Both the position numbers and the translations under genes were made by a program. DNA of 6,969 nucleotides, from the NCBI GenBank assembly GCA_007120095.1, contig SKOM01000220.1, forward strand, positions 1-6,969. The letters run 5' to 3'. Numbering within the stretch: position 1 is the stretch's first letter; every line of letters begins with the position of its first letter. Under the pieces are notes generated by a model. The model had not been told where the DNA came from and did no database searches. It saw only the letters and a program-made list of their open reading frames with translations. This DNA is from Candidatus Competibacteraceae bacterium (GTDB lineage: Bacteria; Pseudomonadota; Gammaproteobacteria; Competibacterales; Competibacteraceae). This document shows positions 1 through 5,460 of the stretch, piece by piece.

Positions 1-1209
1 ATCGAAGATTGGCAACGCAATGTCAGCGGGGAAAAACCGCATGGTGCGGAGGAGTATCAAGTCGGTAAAAACGTTGCGGTCACACCGGGTAAGGTGGTGT
101 TCCGTAACCGCCTTATCGAGCTGATCCAGTATTCGCCGAGCACTGAACAGGTTTACCAGGAGCCGATTTTGATCGTGCCGGCGTGGATCATGAAATATTA
201 CATCCTGGATTTATCGCCGGATAATTCCCTGGTGCGCTATTTAGTGGAGCAGGGGCATACGGTGTTCATTATGTCGTGGCGTAATCCCACCAGCGATGAC
301 CGCGATCTGGGCATGGATGATTACCGACGTATGGGTGTTATGGATGCGCTGGCGACGGTTGGCCGTATCATGCCGGAACGTAAAATCCATGCGGTGGGCT
401 ACTGCCTGGGCGGTACCTTGTTAACCATTGCTGCGGCAGCCATGGCGCGTGATGGTGACCAGCGTTTAGGCTCGATTACCTTGCTGGCCGCTCAGAACGA
501 TTACACCGAGGCCGGCGAGTTAATGTTATTCATCGATGATTCCCAAGTGGCTTTCCTGGAAGACATTATGTGGGAGCAAGGGGTGCTGGATACTACGCAG
601 ATGGCCGGAGCGTTCCAGTTATTGCGTTCCAATGATCTGATTTGGTCACGCATGGTCAATGAATATCAACTGGGTCGGCGATTGCCGATGAATGATTTGA
701 TGGCGTGGAATGCTGACGCTACCCGGATGCCGTATCGGATGCATTCGCAGTATCTGCGGCGGTTGTTTTTGCAAAATGATCTGGCGGAAGGGCGTTATCG
801 GGTTGAAGGGCGATCGATTGCGGTCACCAATATCCGGGTACCCATTTTCGCTGTCGGCACCGAGCGCGACCACGTGGCTCCGTGGCGTTCAGTGTATAAG
901 ATTCATCAATTGACCGATACCGATGAAGTGACCTTCCTGTTAACCAGCGGTGGGCATAATGCCGGTATCGTCAGCCCCCCGGATCATCCGCGGCGCCATT
1001 ACCGCATGACGACCCAACGCAATGAAGACAGCTATGTGGATGCGGAGACCTGGTTTGAAACCACACCCAAACAGTCGGGTTCATGGTGGCCGGTCTGGCA
1101 GGATTGGCTGGTGCAGCATTCGGGCAGTAAAGGTGCACCACCGCCGCTGGGTGTATCCGATCAACCAACGCTAGGCGATGCGCCCGGCGAATATGTCTAT
1201 CAGGATTGA
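1..1209 (+). CDS. phaC: Polyhydroxyalkanoate synthase (class I-like), C-terminal part, 5' end outside window
   Basis: This synthase polymerises (R)-3-hydroxyacyl-CoA into polyhydroxyalkanoate at the granule surface and releases CoA. The frame is open from base 1, so the gene enters from the left; 402 residues are visible. Class I enzymes are usually about 560-600 residues, so roughly 160-200 N-terminal residues are missing. The internal GTG at base 94 is not a start: the reading frame before it already encodes the family stretch ending TPGKVVFRNRLIELIQY. Other family blocks are KYYILDLSPDNSLVRYL and the lipase-like box GYCLGG with the catalytic Cys at partial residue 135 (bases 403-405). The catalytic Asp is in TERDHVAPW (residue 290, bases 868-870) and the catalytic His in SGGHNAGIVSPP (residue 319, bases 955-957), so the triad is complete. 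The C-terminal SWWPVWQDWL is also typical. The next gene begins 12 bases downstream, which suggests co-transcription. Class I is inferred from motif style only. Confidence 0.95.
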   Translation: MEDWQRNVSGEKPHGAEEYQVGKNVAVTPGKVVFRNRLIELIQYSPSTEQVYQEPILIVPAWIMKYYILDLSPDNSLVRYLVEQGHTVFIMSWRNPTSDDRDLGMDDYRRMGVMDALATVGRIMPERKIHAVGYCLGGTLLTIAAAAMARDGDQRLGSITLLAAQNDYTEAGELMLFIDDSQVAFLEDIMWEQGVLDTTQMAGAFQLLRSNDLIWSRMVNEYQLGRRLPMNDLMAWNADATRMPYRMHSQYLRRLFLQNDLAEGRYRVEGRSIAVTNIRVPIFAVGTERDHVAPWRSVYKIHQLTDTDEVTFLLTSGGHNAGIVSPPDHPRRHYRMTTQRNEDSYVDAETWFETTPKQSGSWWPVWQDWLVQHSGSKGAPPPLGVSDQPTLGDAPGEYVYQD

Positions 1210-1221
1210 GTGAGATGGATT

Positions 1222-2613
1222 ATGGACTACATTGAAAACCGTACGTTCGACGAAATCGAAATTGGTGATTCAGCCACTCTGGAACGTTCGTTGACCATGC
1301 GCGATATTAAACTATTCGCGGCAATCACGGGTAATGTGAATCCCGCGCATGTCGATGAAGATTACGCTCGCAGCAGCAGTTTCCATGAGATTATCGCTCA
1401 TGGCATGTGGGGCGGGTCGCTGATCTCCACCGTGTTAGGTACCCAACTGCCGGGACCGGGGACGATTTACGTCGGTCAAACCCTCAAGTTTTGCCGTCCG
1501 GTACACTTGGGGGATCGCTTAGGCATCACCGTTACGGTGACCGACAAAAATCCTGAGAAAAATCGTTTGATACTGGCCTGTGAATGCCGTAATCAGCAAG
1601 GTGATGTGGTAATCAAAGGCGATGCAGAGGTGGTCGCGCCGACCGAAAAAATCCGCCGTCCTCGTTGGTTGGCACCGGATGTGCATCTGACCGAAAGTGA
1701 ACATTTACACCGTCTGCTGGAGTTTGCTGCCGAGTATCCCCTATTGCGTACCGGGGTGGTTCACCCAACCGATAAGGCCTCACTGGAGGGAGCGGTAGCC
1801 GCTGCCGAAGCTCGAATGATTGAACCGGTGCTGATTGGCCCCGAGCATAAGATCCGCGCTGTGGCCGAATCTGAGGGCCTGGATATCAGCCCATTTGAAC
1901 TCGTGAAAACGCCTCACAGCCATGCCGCTGCGGAAAAAGCGGTGGCTATGGCGCGCAGTGGTGATGTGGTTGCCCTGATGAAGGGCAGCTTGCACACCGA
2001 TGAACTCGTAAGAGAGGTGATCAAAAAAGACACCGGCATACGCACCGAGCGGCGCTTGAGTCATGTGTTTGCCTTTGATGTGCCGACCTATTCGCGTCCC
2101 TTATTTATCACTGATGCAGCCATTAATATTTATCCTACATTGAGTGATAAACGCGACATCGTACAGAATGCCATTGATCTCACCCATGCTCTGAAAATCG
2201 AGCAGCCTTTGGTGGCGATTCTTTCAGCAGTGGAAACGGTGAACCCGGCGATCAAATCCACTTTAGAAGCCGCCGCTCTGTGCAAAATGGCTGATCGTGG
2301 CCAAATCAGCGGCGGAATCGTGGATGGCCCGCTGGCTTTTGATAATGCGGTTTCACCTGAGGCGGCCGCTACTAAGGGCATTGTGTCAAAGGTAGCAGGG
2401 CAAGCGGATATATTGGTCGTACCCGATCTGGAATCGGGTAATATGCTGGCCAAGCAATTAGAGTATCTGGCCGGTGCTGAAGGGGCGGGTATCGTTATCG
2501 GCGCCAGGGTACCGATTATCTTGACCAGTCGTGCCGATGACACCCTGACCCGCGTCGCCTCTTGCGCTCTGGCGGTGATGCTCGATGCGTACTACCGGGA
2601 GGCGTTATCATGA
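1222..2613 (+). CDS. Bifunctional MaoC-like enoyl-CoA hydratase / phosphate acetyl(butyryl)transferase fusion
   Basis: This 463-residue fusion joins two enzymes. Residues about 8-140 form a MaoC/PhaJ-type hot-dog domain, which normally hydrates trans-2-enoyl-CoA to (R)-3-hydroxyacyl-CoA; NPAHVDEDYA and IIAHGMWGGSLIS are recognisable. Residues about 155-463 form a phosphate acetyl/butyryltransferase domain (acyl-CoA plus phosphate to acyl-phosphate plus CoA), with ALMKGSLHTD (251-260), DGPLAFDNAVS (368-378), LESGNMLAKQ and VPIILTSRADD (430-440). The same architecture is known as bifunctional enoyl-CoA hydratase/phosphate acetyltransferase. The ATG at 1222 is preferred, with a weak GAGTGAG about 7 bases upstream; an in-frame GTG at 1210, directly after the phaC stop, would add four residues. 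Oddity: the hydratase dyad motif D-x-N-P-x-H reads N38-V-N-P-A-H43, with Asn for the catalytic Asp, so hydratase activity may be weak or lost. The position between phaC and ackA fits acyl-CoA to acyl-phosphate to acid plus ATP. The true acyl chain length is not evident. Confidence 0.93.
   Translation: MDYIENRTFDEIEIGDSATLERSLTMRDIKLFAAITGNVNPAHVDEDYARSSSFHEIIAHGMWGGSLISTVLGTQLPGPGTIYVGQTLKFCRPVHLGDRLGITVTVTDKNPEKNRLILACECRNQQGDVVIKGDAEVVAPTEKIRRPRWLAPDVHLTESEHLHRLLEFAAEYPLLRTGVVHPTDKASLEGAVAAAEARMIEPVLIGPEHKIRAVAESEGLDISPFELVKTPHSHAAAEKAVAMARSGDVVALMKGSLHTDELVREVIKKDTGIRTERRLSHVFAFDVPTYSRPLFITDAAINIYPTLSDKRDIVQNAIDLTHALKIEQPLVAILSAVETVNPAIKSTLEAAALCKMADRGQISGGIVDGPLAFDNAVSPEAAATKGIVSKVAGQADILVVPDLESGNMLAKQLEYLAGAEGAGIVIGARVPIILTSRADDTLTRVASCALAVMLDAYYREALS
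2597..2602 (+). promoter_or_regulatory. Ribosome binding site of ackA, with ATGA start/stop overlap
   Basis: GGGAGG lies 7 bases before the ATG at 2610 and inside the 3' end of the preceding fusion gene. The ATG shares bases 2610-2613 (ATGA) with that gene's TGA stop. This decides the ackA start over an in-frame ATG at 2562 and suggests translational coupling, which would keep acyl-phosphate production and use in step. Confidence 0.8.
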
Positions 2614-3791
2614 GTGAGTCCTTACTGGTGCTCAATAGCGGTTCTTCCAGCATAAAATTCCGCCTGTTTAGCGTCACTCCCCTGGAATTACAAGCTCGCG
2701 GCAAAGTGACAGGCATTGGTGGAGACACTCACTTGCAGGTCATCGATTCTGCTGGAAAGACGTTGCTCGATGAGCAACTGAGCGCTGGGGCAGGTGATCA
2801 TCAGCAGGCTCTGGATCGTTTGCTGAGCTGGGGCGAGCAACAGGGTCTGATGGCGGAATTGCAAGCCGCCGGGCATCGTGTCGTGCATGGAGGCACCCAG
2901 TTTCATCAGCCTATGGCTGTCGACGAGGCTGTGCTCGATCACCTGAAGCAGCTCATCCCGCTGGCTCCGCTGCATCAGCCGCATAATATTGCCGGAATCG
3001 AGGCACTGGCGGCGCGCTTGCCCGATCTGCCCCAGGTCGCCTGTTTTGATACGGCGTTTCATGCCGCACAGCCTCCGGTGGCCCAAGCACTGGCCTTGCC
3101 TCGCCAATTCAGCGACGAGGGGATTCGGCGCTATGGTTTTCACGGTCTGTCCTATGAATACATCGCCAGCGTGTTGCCTGAGACACTCGGCGTCGCTAAA
3201 GCCAGTGGTCGGGTGGTGGTGGCCCATTTGGGCAATGGTGCCAGCATGTGCGCCTTGCATGATGGCCGCAGTGTCGCCTCGACCATGGGGTTTACCGCCT
3301 TAGATGGTTTGCCCATGGGGACGCGCTGCGGCAGTATTGATCCCGGTGTGGTGCTGTATTTAATCAGCGAACATGGTTTGGGGGTAGACGCGGTGAACGA
3401 TCTGCTCTACCACCGTTCCGGGTTGCTTGGCGTGTCGGGTATCAGCAATGATATGCGCGAGTTGCTGGCCAGCAGCCATGCTCATGCGGCTGAAGCGATT
3501 GAATTATTCGTTTACCGCATCAACCGTGAACTGGGCTCGCTGGTTGCTGCCCTGGGTGGCCTGGACGCTTTGGTGTTCACCGCCGGGATTGGCGAACATG
3601 CCGCGCCGGTGCGGGCGCAGGTCGGCGAGTTGGCCGCCTGGGCCGGTATTTGTATCGATCCGGTGGCCAACCAGAATCATGGCCCCGGTATCAGCACGCC
3701 AGACAGCGCCGCCGAGGTTTGGGTGATACCGACTAATGAAGAACGCATGATTGCCCAGCATACCTGTCGAATTTTAGGTCTATCCGCTTGA
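2610..3791 (+). CDS. ackA: Acetate kinase (acetate/propionate kinase family)
   Basis: This cytosolic kinase of the ASKHA fold interconverts acyl-phosphate plus ADP and free acid plus ATP. The 393 residues match the usual length of about 400. Visible landmarks are VLNSGSSSIKF near the N-terminus (N9 to S14), R90 in GHRVVHGG, catalytic D147 in CFDTAFH, H178 in YGFHGLSYEY, the phosphate loop HLGNGAS (206-212), R239 in GLPMGTRCGSIDPG, the adenosine-site stretch FTAGIGEH (323-330) and PTNEER (374-379). All residues expected from the Methanosarcina enzyme's catalytic set appear present. The start is fixed by a strong Shine-Dalgarno and a 4-base overlap with the acyltransferase fusion, so the pair probably works as a Pta-AckA couple yielding ATP from acyl-CoA. 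The 3' end overlaps a converging LysR gene by 12 bases. No fabI follows, unlike some related gene sets. Preference for acetate over propionate or butyrate cannot be read from sequence. Confidence 0.96.
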   Translation: MSESLLVLNSGSSSIKFRLFSVTPLELQARGKVTGIGGDTHLQVIDSAGKTLLDEQLSAGAGDHQQALDRLLSWGEQQGLMAELQAAGHRVVHGGTQFHQPMAVDEAVLDHLKQLIPLAPLHQPHNIAGIEALAARLPDLPQVACFDTAFHAAQPPVAQALALPRQFSDEGIRRYGFHGLSYEYIASVLPETLGVAKASGRVVVAHLGNGASMCALHDGRSVASTMGFTALDGLPMGTRCGSIDPGVVLYLISEHGLGVDAVNDLLYHRSGLLGVSGISNDMRELLASSHAHAAEAIELFVYRINRELGSLVAALGGLDALVFTAGIGEHAAPVRAQVGELAAWAGICIDPVANQNHGPGISTPDSAAEVWVIPTNEERMIAQHTCRILGLSA

Positions 3792-4733
3792 TATGGCTTG
3801 CGCTTGCGCGGCTTCTTGCAGTAACCAGTCGCGGAAGCAGTTGATGCGTTCTGGATGTTCGGCATGGCTCGGATACACAATATAATAGCTATGGCTCAGC
3901 GGCAGTTTAGGGCCAAAGGGGATGATTAAACGGCCGGAGGCCAGATCGGCGGTCGCCAAAGCATCCACCGTCAATCCAACCCCTTGTTGGTCAGCAGCCG
4001 CTTCCAGAACCAGCGCGGAATGATTAAACCGGGGGCCGCGCTGAGCATCAACGCCCTCAACCCCGGCCTGGTTCAGCCAGTTTGCCCAACCGGGGCGGTC
4101 GCCATAATCCGTATCGTCATGCAGTAAACTGTGGTGGCGCAGCGCCTCAGGGTGGTTGAGCGGGTGTTCGCCGCTGAGCAAACACGGGCTGCATAAGGGC
4201 ACGGCATGGGCACTGAGCAACTTCACCGCTTGACAGCCGCTGTGATGGCCGCGGCTGAAGGCGATCGCTACGTCAATCATGTTGAACTGAAAACTGTCAG
4301 CGTCGATGCGGGTGCGATTGCCATCGCTGGTAATCAATTGGGCATTAGCCGCAATGCGGATGTCGATTTCCGGGTAAGCGGCGATGAACCTGGGCAGGCG
4401 CGGTACCAGCCATTTAGCCGCAAACGAGGGTGCCATCCATACTGTTAGCGTCTCACGTTGGTTGTCTGAGCGCATTTGCAGCACCGACTCGCGCAGACAG
4501 GCCAGCCCCTCACGCAGCTTCGGCAGGCCGGCTTTACCGGCATCAGTAATTTCCAGCCCACGCGAGTGGCGCTTAAACAGCATCACCCCGAGCATTTCCT
4601 CCAGGGATTTAATCTGCTGGCTGATAGCGGCTGGCGTGACGTGTAATTCCTCGGCGGCCATGCGCAGATTAGGGTGACGGGCAGCCGCTTCAAAAGCCCG
4701 TAATGCTTTGAGTGGCGGTAAACGATCTGGCAT
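3780..4733 (-). CDS. LysR-type transcriptional regulator, GcvA-like
   Basis: This is a 317-residue DNA-binding regulator of typical LysR length. Residues about 6-65 form the winged helix-turn-helix: LPPLKALRAFEAAARH, then AAEELHVTPAAISQQIKSLE with the recognition helix near 33-45. This is the pattern of the GcvA subgroup. Residues about 92-305 form the substrate-binding-like effector domain, beginning TLTVWMAPSFAAKWLVPRLP. A GAGG Shine-Dalgarno lies 5 bases before the start (bases 4739-4742, minus strand). The gene is divergent from a DUF1127 gene across 133 bases, the arrangement in which LysR proteins commonly control both themselves and the neighbour. Its 3' end converges on and overlaps ackA. 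The effector and targets are unknown. It should not be called gcvA, because no glycine cleavage genes are present and the subgroup is functionally broad. Control of the phaC-ackA set is possible but not shown by position. Confidence 0.93.
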   Translation of the reverse strand: MPDRLPPLKALRAFEAAARHPNLRMAAEELHVTPAAISQQIKSLEEMLGVMLFKRHSRGLEITDAGKAGLPKLREGLACLRESVLQMRSDNQRETLTVWMAPSFAAKWLVPRLPRFIAAYPEIDIRIAANAQLITSDGNRTRIDADSFQFNMIDVAIAFSRGHHSGCQAVKLLSAHAVPLCSPCLLSGEHPLNHPEALRHHSLLHDDTDYGDRPGWANWLNQAGVEGVDAQRGPRFNHSALVLEAAADQQGVGLTVDALATADLASGRLIIPFGPKLPLSHSYYIVYPSHAEHPERINCFRDWLLQEAAQAQAISSG

Positions 4734-4866
4734 GTGTGCCTCAAGAAATAGTTAATGATGTGTTAAAAATATCTCGGTTGTTGCGTCGCAGCATCAAGTG
4801 TAAGGTACTACACATTCATTCAGCATGACAGATGACATGCGTAACAATTGTGAAGGTACAGGACAC
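4734..4866. promoter_or_regulatory. Divergent intergenic control region between the LysR and DUF1127 genes
   Basis: These 133 bases must hold both divergent promoters. The half nearer the LysR gene (about 4743-4772) is AT-rich and contains GTTAA twice (4751-4755 and 4762-4766). TGCG-T-CGCA (4782-4790) is a short near-perfect palindrome, and a longer one follows at 4798-4813. No convincing -35/-10 pair was found. For DUF1127, TTGTTG (4778-4783) with TAAGGT (4801-4806) at 17 bases is weak. Confidence 0.5.
4798..4813. repeat. Inverted repeat GTGTA-N6-TACAC, candidate regulator site
   Basis: The two five-base arms are perfect complements separated by AGGTAC. The repeat lies 54 bases upstream of the DUF1127 start and 65 bases upstream of the LysR start. 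It does not fit the canonical T-N11-A LysR spacing, because the arms are centred between two bases. The link to the adjacent LysR protein is therefore only positional. Confidence 0.35.
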
Positions 4867-5112
4867 ATGAACAATTTTTTAGGTAAATTACTGGTGAGCT
4901 TATCGCATTTTGGAGCAGCGATAGCCCGTGATCGGTTGCGCCGTGAACTGGTACTCATGGATGATCGGATGCTGGCGCGCGCCGGGTTGACCCGTCGAGA
5001 TCTGCTTGACAACATCAGCTCTGATTTGGAGCAGCCCAAGCCCTCCACCTCCAAGACCCAAGTCTGTGTTGAGGCGCTGCCCATCAAGCGCCCCATGTCG
5101 CCCGCCGTTTAG
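4867..5112 (+). CDS. Small DUF1127 domain protein
   Basis: This is an 81-residue basic protein. Residues about 18-50, ending RRELVLMDDRMLARAGLTRRDLLDNI, match the DUF1127 pattern (short arginine-rich helix, L.D..L...GL.R.D). The N-terminal MNNFLGKLLVSLSHFGAAIA is mildly hydrophobic but short and has no signal peptidase site. The tail after residue 53 is proline- and serine-rich and looks unstructured. The ATG at 4867 is chosen because AGGA and GAAGG precede it and the domain fits; an upstream in-frame ATG at 4825 would add 14 residues unlike the family. Some DUF1127 proteins, such as CcaF1 of Rhodobacter, bind RNA, and others affect phosphate or carbon metabolism; no role can be assigned here. 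The divergent GcvA-like LysR is its likely regulator. No clear terminator follows before the tRNA promoter. Confidence 0.8.
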   Translation: MNNFLGKLLVSLSHFGAAIARDRLRRELVLMDDRMLARAGLTRRDLLDNISSDLEQPKPSTSKTQVCVEALPIKRPMSPAV

Positions 5113-5177
5113 CCGGGTTCTGCTACTGCGGGTTCGCTGGGATCGGCTTATTTCCGGCGTCAATGATGATTGAAGGC

Positions 5178-5206
5178 TTGGCTATTTGTTCAGGCTCGGT
5201 TATCAT
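5178..5206 (+). promoter_or_regulatory. Sigma-70 promoter of the tRNA-Ala gene
   Basis: A -35 box TTGGCT (5178-5183, 4 of 6 matches) and a -10 box TATCAT (5201-5206, 5 of 6) are exactly 17 bases apart. Transcription would start near 5213, about 7 bases before the mature tRNA. The stretch after the -10 (CCGCAC) is GC-rich, as in stable-RNA promoters under stringent control; that regulation is inferred. Confidence 0.7.
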
Positions 5207-5219
5207 CCGCACATCAAGT

Positions 5220-5295
5220 GGGGCCGTAGCTCAGTTGGGAGAGCGTGGCGTTCGCAATGCCAAGGTCGGGGGTTCGATCCCCCCCGGCTCCACCA
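5220..5295 (+). tRNA. tRNA-Ala, anticodon CGC
   Basis: The 76 bases fold as a full cloverleaf with encoded CCA. The acceptor stem GGGGCCG (5220-5226) pairs with CGGCTCC (5285-5291). The D arm is GCTC/GAGC, and the anticodon stem TGGCG pairs with TGCCA through one closing G-U pair. The anticodon is CGC at 5253-5255. The T arm is GGGGG/CCCCC with loop TTCGATC. The third acceptor pair is G3:U70 (bases 5222 and 5289), the main alanine identity element, which agrees with a CGC anticodon reading the GCG codon. The discriminator is A73. The gene has its own promoter and a terminator, so it appears to be a single-tRNA unit. Confidence 0.97.
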
Positions 5296-5311
5296 CCATC
5301 ACCCTCTACCC

Positions 5312-5334
5312 AGCCCGTTTTTTGCGGGCTTTTT
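5312..5334 (+). terminator. Rho-independent terminator after tRNA-Ala
   Basis: AGCCCG (5312-5317) pairs with CGGGCT (5325-5330) around a seven-base loop TTTTTTG, and a run of T follows (the stem's final T plus 5331-5334). It lies 16 bases past the CCA end. It should separate tRNA transcription from gltD. Confidence 0.9.
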
Positions 5335-5372
5335 CGTTTCTGGTGCTCAGTGTCGACTCTGCCTCTTTGCCA

Positions 5373-5401
5373 TTGACTACATCGCCAGTTGGGGCGATAA
5401 T
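5373..5401 (+). promoter_or_regulatory. Strong sigma-70 promoter of gltD
   Basis: TTGACT (5373-5378, 5 of 6 matches) and GATAAT (5396-5401, 5 of 6) are separated by exactly 17 bases. The start point would be near 5408, giving a leader of about 53 bases before the ATG at 5461. This shows gltD has its own promoter and argues against the in-frame GTG at 5410 as its start. Confidence 0.8.
5381..5398. repeat. Inverted repeat in the gltD promoter spacer, candidate operator
   Basis: ATCGCC (5381-5386) and GGCGAT (5393-5398) are perfect six-base complementary arms around AGTTGG. The right arm covers the first half of the -10 box. A protein bound here would block RNA polymerase, so it is a plausible repressor site. 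The regulator is not identified. Confidence 0.45.
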
Positions 5402-5412
5402 TTTTCTCTGTG

Positions 5413-5428
5413 CTTGCTGCAATGCAAG
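5413..5428 (+). other. Small stem-loop at the start of the gltD leader
   Basis: CTTGC (5413-5417) can pair with GCAAG (5424-5428) around a six-base loop, just after the predicted start point. The stem is short. It may stabilise the mRNA 5' end or may be chance. Confidence 0.25.
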
Positions 5429-5460
5429 AAAATTATCTCCACAACCGACCATTGAGCATT

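Noticed and set aside
94..96. GTG as the start of a short alpha/beta hydrolase
   Set aside because: The frame is open to base 1 and the upstream residues continue the PHA synthase family pattern.
2130..2543. 137-residue minus-strand open frame inside the acyltransferase domain
   Set aside because: It is an antisense shadow of a well-supported coding frame with no recognisable domain.
2688..3260. 190-residue open frame on the minus strand inside ackA
   Set aside because: It lies wholly within a clear acetate kinase gene, matches no family I recognise and has no promoter or start context.
5101..5117. CCCG/CGGG hairpin as a terminator after the DUF1127 gene
   Set aside because: It has only four base pairs, overlaps the stop codon and is followed by no T-run.
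5220..5295. tRNA gene as an integration site of a mobile element
   Set aside because: No integrase, no repeated 3' tRNA end and no foreign-looking genes are present; gltD follows directly.
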